This document shows, piece after piece, positions 35,207 through 44,788 of a DNA stretch of 51,970 bases. The DNA lies in the NCBI RefSeq assembly GCF_000614125.1, contig NZ_BAKJ01000035.1, positions 1-51,970 of the forward strand, read 5' to 3'. This stretch comes from Bacteroides rodentium JCM 16496 (GTDB taxonomy: Bacteria; Bacteroidota; Bacteroidia; Bacteroidales; Bacteroidaceae). The notes beneath the pieces were generated by a model. That model searched no databases. It worked only from the letters and a program-made list of their open reading frames with translations, and had not been told where the DNA came from. Both the position numbers and the translations under genes were made by a program. Numbering within the stretch: the first letter of the stretch is position 1; every line of letters begins with the position of its first letter.

Positions 35207-37047
35207 ATGAAACAGGCAAAAAAACTAAGAGTCTTCGGACTGATGACCATGCTTATAAGTATGGTATTCATGGTAAGCTCCTGCTCGGATGACGACACGG
35301 ATGGAGGGGCTTTATCCTACGGAAAAGTGACGGGTGTCGTCACTGACGATTTATCTTCTCCCCTTGAAGGGGTAACGGTTCAGGTCGATGGTTCCGGTAT
35401 AACGGCTACACCGGACGGTCCTCAGGCTACGACAAATTCGCAGGGTGTATATACACTCGAAAATATTTCAATAGGTACACATATAATTACATTTACAAAA
35501 GCTGACTACCAGACGGTCAGCGTTACTGTCGTAGCAGGAAAATTCAACGAAGAACGAGTAGCCGAAGTCAGTCCTAAGATGGAGTATGCTGCTGCGAAGA
35601 TTAAAGGAAAAGTGACCGATGCAGGAAAGGGAAATGCTCCGTTGGAAGGAGTGACGGTCAGCATCAGCTCCACACAGACTGCCACCACTGGAAGCGACGG
35701 CACGTTTGAAATTGGCAATTTGCCGTTGGCAGACTATACCGTAACCTTTACGAAAGATGGTTATGCTTCTATTGTGAAGAAAGTGGCTATGGCCGACTTT
35801 GTGGATGGTATTGCTACTACAGACGTGCGCATGGGTGGAACGGAAATCCTGCGCGGACTGACCCTCGATGACTTGAAAGCTGCCGAAAAATGGTATTATA
35901 ACGAATACCGCGGCGGACGAAACGCAGAAAGTTATCCCCATTGGGATTGGGCTTGCAACTACATGTGTACGATGGACTTCCGCGGTGATTGGGAAGAGCA
36001 GAACGAGGGAACCACTCTCCGCATCCGCAACAATGAAGACGACCGCAAGAATCCTGCAGACTTGGAAATGTTCGATTCCTTTGTATTCGGAAGCAAACTG
36101 ATTACAGAAGACAATTACATGATGACTCTGCAGATTCGTACGCACAATGCCGACGAAGCTGCTCCGGCATACTATGGCGTGCAGGTGGTAGACCTGACTG
36201 CAGCTGAACCGAAGGCTGAAATGGTGGGTGATGTCAGAACTTATGCTTCAGGAGACTACGGTTCTGTTCCGGTGGATTTGAGCAAATACATCGGTAAGGA
36301 AGTAATCATTGCCATCGGTACATTCCGTGCCCAGACAGGCGACTATTGGAAACAGTTGGTATTGCGCCGCATCGCTTTTGCTAAGGAAGTTGTTGAAGGA
36401 TGGGGATGGTTGCCGGGAACAGCAGTCGAAGAACTGGACGGCTGGAAGATGACCCGGGAAATGGTACGCTCTACCATGCCGCAAGTGAAGTCACAGTTCA
36501 CAGGTCTGAATCCTATTGAAGGAAATCGCGACAACTATGTAGACGCTTATCGCGCATGGCGCGAGGTAGACCACGTTTGTGCCGAGTGGTCGTATATGCA
36601 CTTAGCAAAGATCCTGAGGTATTCCCTTCCGAAGGCTATCTGATAAAGACACGTGGTGGAAGCAATGTGAGCACCACCGTGCCCGAATCTTATTTCTATG
36701 CCAAGTTCTCCATTGCTTCCGGACGAAATAAGATGACATTGAAGACTCGCAACTTCAGCGGAACGAATGCTACCTTCTTTAAGGTGACGGCCATCCGCAT
36801 GGATGGAACTGTCATGCACTTGGCACCTGCATCCAATACGGCTCAGTTTGCCGAAGCTGCCGCCGACGGTTGCTGGAAGTTTATCCATGAGGCTGGAGGA
36901 AAGGGTGATCCGGACGCGTATGCCGACTTTGTCTACGATTTGTCTCAGTTCAACGGAGAAGACGTGATGCTCACCATCGGTGTATTCAAGGGAGAAGAAA
37001 ATGGCGATGAGAACAAACTGGTGCTGCGTGGCATAACAATGGAATGA
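35207..37047 (+). CDS. surface lipoprotein with two carboxypeptidase-regulatory-like domains and two related C-terminal modules; one-base frameshift
   Basis: Lipoprotein signal with lipobox VSSC, Cys26. Two beta-sandwich repeats follow: about 42-115 (GKVTGVVTDDLSSPLEGVTV) and about 128-203 (AKIKGKVTDAGKGNAPLEGV). The rest holds two modules with similar ends: VDLSKYIGKEVIIAIGTF..WKQLVLRRIAF and YDLSQFNGEDVMLTIGVF..NKLVLRGITM. The first frame is lost near 36612; one A added in GCAAAGATCC restores AKDPEVFPSEGYL, and the gene runs to 37047, about 613 residues. It probably binds glycan at the cell surface. First gene of the PUL operon, 21 bp before the GH76 gene. Confidence 0.82.
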
Positions 37048-37068
37048 TAAACTAATTGTAGGAACAGA

Positions 37069-38517
37069 ATGAAAAATTTATTTACTTTACTGATTTTACT
37101 TTTATGGACGTTAGTGGCTTGCAGCAACGACTCTGCCGTTGATGATGAGCCGGGTAACGGAGGAATAGATGTACCGGCAGGCAATCTGCCGGTGCAGAAC
37201 ACGGCGCGTGCCATAGAACTGATTGACAATGCTGTGGAGTGCTACTTTAGCGGAACGGGCATGGCTATGTCACGTTATTACAATCCTTATACCGGAAGCC
37301 GTTCCAGCGAGTTGGGCAGCGTGTGGATGTACACCAGCTCCATTGAGGCTGTGAACGCTGCAATGAAAGCCATGAAGACCGGGCAGGCAAGGGGAGAAAC
37401 GGCTCTTTATGACTCTCACTTTAACCGTTACAAGGAGCTTCTGGCCCAGCTTTATGATAATCTGGAGTATTACGCAGGCACTTTTACACTGACCTCTTAT
37501 ACACAGACTAAGCAGTGGACGGTGTACGGTGTAAACCGTGGAAACGACAAGGGAGCTGCCCAGGTGGAAGGCATCCTCAATGTTTACGATGACCAGATGT
37601 GGCTGGTACGTGAATTGTTGGAATCCTATCATATCACCGGTGAGAAACGTTACCTGGAAAAGGCGGAATACCTGATGGAATACGTGCTCGACGGTTGGGA
37701 CTGCACTCTTGATGAACAGGGCAATCCGTTGGGAGGCATCACGTGGGGACCCGGATACCTCACCAAGCATTCTTGCAGTAACGGTCCCATTGTCAGTCCT
37801 TTGGTGTGGCTCCACGAAATTTACAAAGGAAAGTCCGATGAAGTGACCTACGGCTATGTGGCTGCCGATAACAGTCGCAAGCTGCGCACGGAGAAAAAGT
37901 CCGACTATTATTTGAGTTTTGCCAAAGCCGTTTATGATTGGCAAAAGAAGTATTTATTGAGACCCGATGGAGTGTACGACGACATGATGGGCGGTTCTGA
38001 TTCCCCCGACATAAAATACGTCACCATTGACGGTGAACGTTATCGGACTGGTTCCAAACTGCGCGACCGTGTAGGTCCGGCCATCACTTACAACAGCGGT
38101 ACGATGCTTTCCGGTGCTGCCGACCTTTTCCGGGTTACGGGCGATGCTGCCTATCGGACGGATTTGGCAGAATTGACTGATAATAGCTTTGCTTACTTTG
38201 CCAAGCCCGATGCCACAAAACCGGGTTGCTATACATTCGATATCAGTGGATTCCGCAACTGGTTCAATGGTGTGCTGATGCGCGGATATGTGGATGTTTG
38301 CTCAGCCCATACTGCTGCTGTAAGCTGCATTGAGGCCTTCCAGAACAATCTGGATTATGCCTATGAGAATTATCAATACAAGCACATGCTTCCTACTAAC
38401 TTGTTGGTGGGCTGGAATAAAGCTGAAAAGAGCAAGAACAGCGTGGAAGGAATGTTCACTTTTGCTTTTGCTGCCGAGTATGCAGTGTTGGCAAACTATG
38501 AATGGAGCAAAAAATAA
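37069..38517 (+). CDS. GH76-type endo-alpha-1,6-mannanase lipoprotein
   Basis: 482 residues; lipobox LVAC with Cys18, so probably surface-attached. GH76 enzymes cut alpha-1,6-mannan backbones with an (alpha/alpha)6 barrel and two neighbouring aspartates. Here VYDDQMWLVRELLESY carries D174 and D175, in the place expected for the catalytic pair. ITWGPGYLTKHSCSNGPIVS and SGTMLSGAADLFRVTGDAAY are other family-like helices. It lies in the PUL between the surface lipoprotein and SusC. Confidence 0.88.
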   Translation: MKNLFTLLILLLWTLVACSNDSAVDDEPGNGGIDVPAGNLPVQNTARAIELIDNAVECYFSGTGMAMSRYYNPYTGSRSSELGSVWMYTSSIEAVNAAMKAMKTGQARGETALYDSHFNRYKELLAQLYDNLEYYAGTFTLTSYTQTKQWTVYGVNRGNDKGAAQVEGILNVYDDQMWLVRELLESYHITGEKRYLEKAEYLMEYVLDGWDCTLDEQGNPLGGITWGPGYLTKHSCSNGPIVSPLVWLHEIYKGKSDEVTYGYVAADNSRKLRTEKKSDYYLSFAKAVYDWQKKYLLRPDGVYDDMMGGSDSPDIKYVTIDGERYRTGSKLRDRVGPAITYNSGTMLSGAADLFRVTGDAAYRTDLAELTDNSFAYFAKPDATKPGCYTFDISGFRNWFNGVLMRGYVDVCSAHTAAVSCIEAFQNNLDYAYENYQYKHMLPTNLLVGWNKAEKSKNSVEGMFTFAFAAEYAVLANYEWSKK

Positions 38518-38535
38518 TTTTTAAAATAATAGACT

Positions 38536-41500
38536 ATGAAGAATTTTAGCAAGATGCGACAAGGATTATCCTGCATGGTTATGGCGTTACTTCTGATGCT
38601 GATTCCAACAGGTGTTTCCGCGCAAAACTCTGTTTCCGTTTCGGGAATAGTTATGGACGATACCAACGAGCCTGTCATTGGTGCTGCAGTCATGGTGAAA
38701 GGTACCAATATTGGTGTCATTACCGACATTGACGGACACTATACCATCAGTGCTCCTGCAAACGGTATTCTCAGTTTCTCTTATGTAGGACTGAAAAACA
38801 AGGAAGAGAAAGTGAACGGGCGTACCACTATCAACATCATCATGGCGACCGATTCCAAGATGATAGACGAAGTGGTGGTGATAGGTTACGGAACACAGCG
38901 TCGAGGATCGGTGACGGGTGCCGTTTCTGCCGTAAAAGGTCAGGATATGATAAAGACCAAGAATGAAAATCCGCAGAACATGCTGACGGGACGTATTCCC
39001 GGTTTGCGTGTATGGCAGAAGAGCTCTGAACCCGGAACTTTCAATAACAGCTTCGATGTTCGCGGTATGGGAGCTCCATTGATTATCATTGATGGAATTC
39101 CTCGGAGCACGGAAGAATTCCAGCGTTTGAATGCAATGGATATTGATGACATTTCCGTATTGAAAGACGCTTCAGCCGCTATTTACGGTGTACGTGCCGC
39201 CAACGGTGTAGTGTTGGTGACTACTAAAAAAGGAGGAGCAGGAAAAACGGAATTTTCTTACAACGGTTCATACACTTTCCAGCAACCTTCACGTATGCCT
39301 GAGCTGTGTGACCCCTATGAATCCATGACACTGTTCAACGAAATGTCGATGAATAACATCAACGGCGGTTCATGGGTCTTCAGCGAAGAGAGTTTCGAAG
39401 CATTCCGCAACGGCACGCGCCGTACAACGGATTGGAACGACCTGATTATCTCTAACGTGGCTCCGCAAACGCAACACGATATCAGTATTTCCGGTGGTAC
39501 CGAGAAGACGAAGTTCTACATCAGCATGGGCTACTTCTATCAAGAAGGTATCTTCCGTTCAGGAGACTTGAACTACAACAAGTTCAACCTGCGCTCTAAC
39601 ATTTCGACTGAAATTGCTAAAGGTATAAAATTCGAACTCGGTGTGAGCGGTATCTCCGACGAACGCAACACGCCTTACACCAGCTCACAAGACATCATCC
39701 GTAACTATTGGCGTCAAGGTGTTCTCTATCCTGCATACGCCGATCCCGAGGGAACGATGTTGAACTACAACGGTTTGGATATGGAACAGAACACTGTGGC
39801 TATGATGACGGCCGACATTTCCGGTTACAAGAAGTACAAGCAGAAATATTTCCAGTCCTCGGCTACTCTGACGGCAGACTTCGGCGAATACACTCCGGTG
39901 TTGAAGGGGTTGACTGCCAAAGCTATGTTCAGTTACGACTACCGTGCCGACAACAATGAGGCTTTCCGTAAAGAGTACTACCAGTATGCTTATGACGAGC
40001 AGACCGGTACCTATAACCAAAAAGTCTATAACGAAAGTTCGCCCAGTAACATGCGTCGTGAGTTTTATGACAAGTCGCAGATGTTGGGACAATTCACAGT
40101 GAACTACGACCGAACCTTTAATGATGTTCACCACGTGGGCGGTGTTGTCGGCTGGGAGGTGCAGAAGCGCAACGGTGACAACTTCTACGCTGTCCGCGAC
40201 CTGGCATTCTCCATGCCTTACCTGCTGGCAGGTGTGACCGAAGGCCAGATTGGTGCCATGCAGACAGGTAATAACGACCTCTATGAACAGGCCAACGAAG
40301 CCTTGATAGGCCGTATCAATTACTCGTTTGCCGACCGTTACCTGTTGGAGGCACAGTTCCGTTACGACGGTTCCAGCAAGTTTGCCAAGGGACACCAATG
40401 GGGCTTCTTCCCCTCTGTATCGGCTGGATGGAGAATCTCCGAAGAGCCTTTCTTTAAGAGTATCGATGTCCTGAAGTTTGTCAATCAGTTGAAGCTGCGT
40501 GCCAGCTACGGTGTACTTGGTGATGACGGCGACTTGAATTATGACTGGGCTATGGGGTATACTTATCCTTCGGCCAGCGGCAACATGGCCAACGGCGACT
40601 ACAACGGTTATTCGCCGGGCTACATCTTCGGTGGCAAATTTGTCAGCGCGGCCAGCCCGATGGCATTGCCTAACGAAAACATCACTTGGTTTAAGTCGAA
40701 GACATTCGACATCGGTTTCGACTTTGAAGGATGGGACGGTCTGCTGGGTGTTTCGTTCGACTATTTCAACCGTCTACGCACCGGTCGTTTCGCTCGCCGT
40801 ACCGGTGCTTTGCCTACCGTGGTAGGTGCTACTGCTCCGCGTGAAAATCTGGACAGCGACCGCCAATTCGGTATGGAACTGGAGCTGACACATCGCAACA
40901 AGATTGGTGAAGTGAGCTACAACCTGAAGGGTATTGCTACCGTTACCCGTCAGAAATACATGACTGCTTCGGAGAAAGGACCTTGGGCCAACTCGTATGA
41001 TCGCTGGCGCAACGACAATCTGACGAACCGTTACCAAGGTGTACAGTTTGGTTATACTTCTGCCGGTCGTTACACCAGTTGGAACGACATTTGGAATTAC
41101 TACGGTTTCAAGGAACGCGACATCCTGCCGGGCGATTATAAATATGAAGACTGGAACGGTGACGGTGAGATTAACGGTCAGGACGAACATCCGTTTGCCT
41201 TTGACCAGACGCCGTGGTTGCAATTCAGCTTGAATGCCGGCCTGCAATGGAAAAACTTCGACTTTAATATGCTGTTGCAAGGTTCTGCACTGGGGTCTAT
41301 GGAATACAAAGAGCCTCTGCATGAAATTTGGGGTAAGAATGGCGGTGGTGCATTGACACAGTTCCTCGACCGCTGGCATCCTGTAGACCCGAAAGCCGAT
41401 CCCTATGATCCTTCTACCGTCTGGACTTCCGGTCACTATGCTTACACAGGCCGTTGGGCAAGAACCAATTCTGCTTTCAATCGCGTAAGCACTGCTTACC

Positions 41501-41706
41501 TTCGTCTGAAGAGCATCGAGTTGGGCTATACCTTCCCGAAATTGAAGCAGATTCCCAATGCCAGCCTGCGTGTCTATGCCAATGCTTACAACCTGCTGAC
41601 TTTCACAGGCGTGAAGTTTGTTGACCCTGAGCATCCCGATGACGATTTGGGTCGTATGTATCCGTTGAACAAGACCTATACACTGGGAGTTTCCCTATCT
41701 TTCTAA
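38536..41706 (+). CDS. SusC/RagA-family TonB-dependent transporter
   Basis: 1056 residues, intact frame. The signal peptide ends VSAQN. An N-terminal carboxypeptidase-regulatory-like domain follows at about 34-110 (VSGIVMDDTNEPVIGAAVMV), then a TonB-box-like stretch (MIDEVVVIGYG), the SusC signature GYGTQRRGSVTGAVSAV near residue 118, the plug (VRGMGAPLIIIDGIPRS, DDISVLKDASAAIYGVRAAN) and a 22-strand barrel ending in Phe (YTLGVSLSF). It imports oligosaccharides across the outer membrane, capped by the SusD-like protein encoded next. Confidence 0.97.
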   Translation: MKNFSKMRQGLSCMVMALLLMLIPTGVSAQNSVSVSGIVMDDTNEPVIGAAVMVKGTNIGVITDIDGHYTISAPANGILSFSYVGLKNKEEKVNGRTTINIIMATDSKMIDEVVVIGYGTQRRGSVTGAVSAVKGQDMIKTKNENPQNMLTGRIPGLRVWQKSSEPGTFNNSFDVRGMGAPLIIIDGIPRSTEEFQRLNAMDIDDISVLKDASAAIYGVRAANGVVLVTTKKGGAGKTEFSYNGSYTFQQPSRMPELCDPYESMTLFNEMSMNNINGGSWVFSEESFEAFRNGTRRTTDWNDLIISNVAPQTQHDISISGGTEKTKFYISMGYFYQEGIFRSGDLNYNKFNLRSNISTEIAKGIKFELGVSGISDERNTPYTSSQDIIRNYWRQGVLYPAYADPEGTMLNYNGLDMEQNTVAMMTADISGYKKYKQKYFQSSATLTADFGEYTPVLKGLTAKAMFSYDYRADNNEAFRKEYYQYAYDEQTGTYNQKVYNESSPSNMRREFYDKSQMLGQFTVNYDRTFNDVHHVGGVVGWEVQKRNGDNFYAVRDLAFSMPYLLAGVTEGQIGAMQTGNNDLYEQANEALIGRINYSFADRYLLEAQFRYDGSSKFAKGHQWGFFPSVSAGWRISEEPFFKSIDVLKFVNQLKLRASYGVLGDDGDLNYDWAMGYTYPSASGNMANGDYNGYSPGYIFGGKFVSAASPMALPNENITWFKSKTFDIGFDFEGWDGLLGVSFDYFNRLRTGRFARRTGALPTVVGATAPRENLDSDRQFGMELELTHRNKIGEVSYNLKGIATVTRQKYMTASEKGPWANSYDRWRNDNLTNRYQGVQFGYTSAGRYTSWNDIWNYYGFKERDILPGDYKYEDWNGDGEINGQDEHPFAFDQTPWLQFSLNAGLQWKNFDFNMLLQGSALGSMEYKEPLHEIWGKNGGGALTQFLDRWHPVDPKADPYDPSTVWTSGHYAYTGRWARTNSAFNRVSTAYLRLKSIELGYTFPKLKQIPNASLRVYANAYNLLTFTGVKFVDPEHPDDDLGRMYPLNKTYTLGVSLSF

Positions 41707-41740
41707 GTAATCAATGATATAAACCTAAAAAATAGTAAAT

Positions 41741-43823
41741 ATGAAACATAAACTGATATCCGCGATGTTGTGCATGACTCTCGCCACTTCATGTGTCGAT
41801 ATGGATATTGCTCCCAAAAATATCGTGACTTCCGAGTCGTTGCTTTCCAACGAATCGGGTATGGACATCTACATGGCACGTCTATATAGTTATATGCCGT
41901 GGGAAGATTTCAAGTACTTGTCCCAATGGGGTTTTAACTTTAGTGGCTGGCTGAATGCCATAGGTATCGACGGTACCGGCGAAGCAATGAACCGCGATGG
42001 TATCTGCCGTGCGTTTACCGGTGAAGACTATGCTTATTGGAGCACTGATGGAAGTAAAGGAAACCCGTTCATGTTATTGCGTGATGCCAACTACCTGATT
42101 GAGAACCTGCCGAAGTATCAAGGTTCCTACGCTGAGATTACCTATAATCACTATTTGGGTGAAGCTTATTATGTGCGTGCCACGGTCTTCTACGCCATGG
42201 CTCGTCGTTTCGGTGGTATCCCTTTGGTAACAAAGGTCATCCAGTATCCCGGGGACGGCAATTTGGAAGTACCCCGTGCCAGTGAGGAAGAAACTTGGGA
42301 TCAGGTTTTGGCAGACTATGACAAGGCCATCGAACTAATGATGCCCAATAGTCCCAAGAGCGGTTACAGCAACAAGTATATAGCATTGGCCTTCAAGTCG
42401 GAAGCCATGCTCTATGCAGGTAGCGTAGCCAAGTATAATGAAACGGTTACCGGTCGTCTGACCGGCTTGGGTGCCAAGACGGGCGTACGCGTGATTGGAT
42501 TCGATGAAAACCGTTGGCAAGAGGCTTCCAAGAAGTATTTCACCGAAGCCTACAAAGCTGCTTCCGAGGTGATTAAAAGCGGTGTGTATTCACTTTACAA
42601 GAAGAAATGGGCTGCCAATGATCCGGAAGCACAATATCAGAATATGGTAGATATGTTTTCCGATCTCAGCAATAATCCTGAAAATATCTATGTGAAAGAG
42701 TATACTTATCCTACTAGCACTCACGCTTACGATTCTTACAACCTGCCGCTAACCTTCAAGCTCCGTTGAATTGCGGTGTCTGTCCGACAGCCGACTTTGT
42801 AGAGTTGTTCGACGGTTTCGACCGTTATCCTGACGGCACCCTGAAGGTGACAACTGGCAATTCTCCTGCCGAAGGTAACTACGTTATGTATGATAGCCCG
42901 ATGGATTATTATAAAAATGCTGAGCCTCGTTTGCGTGCTTATGTCATCTTCCCCGGTGATGTATTCAAAGGTAAAGAAATTGATATTTATGCCGGTGTTT
43001 ATACTGGTTCTGCGCCTGTCAAACCACTTCTTAGCGACTATTCGTATGGTTCGGCCACTACTAAGTACAATCATCTGAGTGCTTATAAAGAGAAACCCAA
43101 GACACTTTATCTCAGCCCGAAACCTAAAGACCAGCAGGAAATTGTGACCTTGCCTGATGGTTCTACGATGACGCTGCCGGTGAGAACGGTCCTTTCTATG
43201 AAGATGGTGGAAGTGCTATGACCGGTCTGTTGGCACGCAAATGGTTGAATCCTGACCCTGCATTTGTTCCCCGGGAAGGAAATAGTGCGCAACCCTTTAT
43301 CCTGATGCGTTATGCCGAGGTGCTGCTGAATGCAGCCGAGGCTGCTGTGGAACTTTCGTTGGCTGGTGTATCTTCGCCGGATGGTACGGATATGCTGAGC
43401 GTAGCCACGAAAGCTGTCAATGACATCCGTGAACGTGCCGGTGCCCGGTTGTTGACAGCTGCGCTGGCCGGCACGACCGATAGCCGCGACATCGTCCGCA
43501 AGGAGCGCCGCAAAGAGTTGGCCTTCGAGCATAAGACCAAGTGGGACTTGCGCCGCTGGCGTGTGAACCACTATGAAGGTCGTGACGGATTCTGGGGCGA
43601 ACAACGTGATAAGGACCGCTTCAGCAACACGACCCGCTATCGTTTCCGCGGTATTTATCCGTTCTACTCAACGGAGACCGGAAAGTGGTTCTTTGATGTT
43701 TGTTTCAACTATACGACTGCCGGTGACAAAGACTTTGGTTACACTCCGTTGGACTATTACTTCTCGATTCCGGGTGGTGAGGTTTCAAAGAGTCCTGTGA
43801 TTGACCAGCAGCCTAATCGATAA
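41741..43823 (+). CDS. SusD-family glycan-binding lipoprotein; two one-base frameshifts
   Basis: Lipobox ATSC with Cys18. SusD-type features are FMLLRDANYLIENLP, YLGEAYYVRATVFYAMARRFGGIPLVT (near residue 140), LADYDKAIELM, and, in the last frame, FILMRYAEVLLNAAEAAVEL and VRKERRKELAFEHKTKWDLRRW. Three consecutive frames must be joined. One base near 42757 (ACCTT|CAAG) restores LTFQAPLNCGV. One base between about 43165 and 43180 restores AGENGPFYEDGGSAM. The full protein is about 694 residues, long for SusD. It forms the lid of the SusC transporter. Confidence 0.92.
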
Positions 43824-43851
43824 AACTCAATAAATTAAAAACTTAAAACGT

Positions 43852-44667
43852 ATGAAAAAGATAACATTCTATAGCTTATTCAGCGCCTTGTTTATGTTAA
43901 CTTCGTGTAGCATGTTCGAAATAGACAACTATGAGGAACCTGCTGAAACAATCTGGGGCGAGGTGGTAGATGAAGCAACCGGCAAGCGTGTATTGACCGA
44001 TCAGGGAAGTGAAGGCATCCGTGTCCGCCTGACTGAATTGAGCTGGGGCGACAACGTGCAACACAACCCGGATTTTTACTGCATGATGGACGGTACATTC
44101 CAGAACACGAAAATCTTCAAGGGCGAATATAACATCCGTATTGATGGCCCGTTCATTCCCTTGGTACGTGAGAATACAGACGGAACCCTGCTTCACGATG
44201 GGTCTGTCAATACCAAAATCAGTGGCACAACGAAAGTGAAGTTTGAAGTACAACCTTTCTTGAATGTAGAGATTGTTGGTAATCCTCAGGTGAGCAATGG
44301 CGTTGTCAAGGCGCAAGTACGCGTGACACGCGGCGTGTCTGACGACATCTTCCGTGAGAAAATTCAACCGATGGGCAACTGGAAGGATGAGTATCTGAAT
44401 GTGACCGATATCCAACTCTTCGTCAGCTATTCGAATACGGTCGGTTACCGGGCGCGTGACGAACGCTGGTCAAGTAGCATCAACTATGACGGAAAGAGCT
44501 TTGAGGATTTGCTGGGTGAGGAAATCACCATCAAGTCCAATGGAAATATTCCTTCGGGTCGCAAGGTATTTATACGTGCAGCTGCGCGTATAAACTACGA
44601 CACACCCGTAGGTAGCGGTACACGCCGCTGGAACTACAGCGAGCCGATGGAAGTACTTATTCCGTAG
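43852..44667 (+). CDS. DUF3823-type surface lipoprotein
   Basis: 271 residues; lipobox MLTSC with Cys19. It fits the DUF3823 proteins that follow SusC/D pairs. A first beta-sandwich is at about 35-130 (IWGEVVDEATGKRVLTDQGS, MMDGTFQNTKIFKGEYNIRI), and a second domain at about 135-270 (VEPF-like stretch VKFEVQPFLNVEI, ARINYDTPVGSGTRRWNYSE). It is probably a surface glycan-binding protein acting with SusD; the binding residues are not evident. 28 bp after susD. Confidence 0.87.
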   Translation: MKKITFYSLFSALFMLTSCSMFEIDNYEEPAETIWGEVVDEATGKRVLTDQGSEGIRVRLTELSWGDNVQHNPDFYCMMDGTFQNTKIFKGEYNIRIDGPFIPLVRENTDGTLLHDGSVNTKISGTTKVKFEVQPFLNVEIVGNPQVSNGVVKAQVRVTRGVSDDIFREKIQPMGNWKDEYLNVTDIQLFVSYSNTVGYRARDERWSSSINYDGKSFEDLLGEEITIKSNGNIPSGRKVFIRAAARINYDTPVGSGTRRWNYSEPMEVLIP

Positions 44668-44688
44668 CCTGATGGTATGCAGCCGGGA

Positions 44689-44754
44689 CTTTGCCACTAT
44701 AGTGGCAAAGTCTTGCCTGTATGTGGGCAATCTTTTGCCACTGTAGTGGCAAGA
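44689..44754 (+). repeat. three tandem 22-bp palindromic units inside the PUL operon
   Basis: Units at 44689-44710, 44711-44732 and 44733-44754, each an inverted repeat. The first is a perfect 22-bp palindrome (core TTTGCCACTATAGTGGCAAA). The second is degenerate (TTGCCTGTATGTGGGCAA). The third has core TTGCCACTGTAGTGGCAA. They lie between the DUF3823 gene and the next enzyme gene, 34 bp before its start, and could form three hairpins in the mRNA. Confidence 0.85.
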
Positions 44755-44788
44755 GCAACGATTAATACCATAAACATAAGAAACCAAT

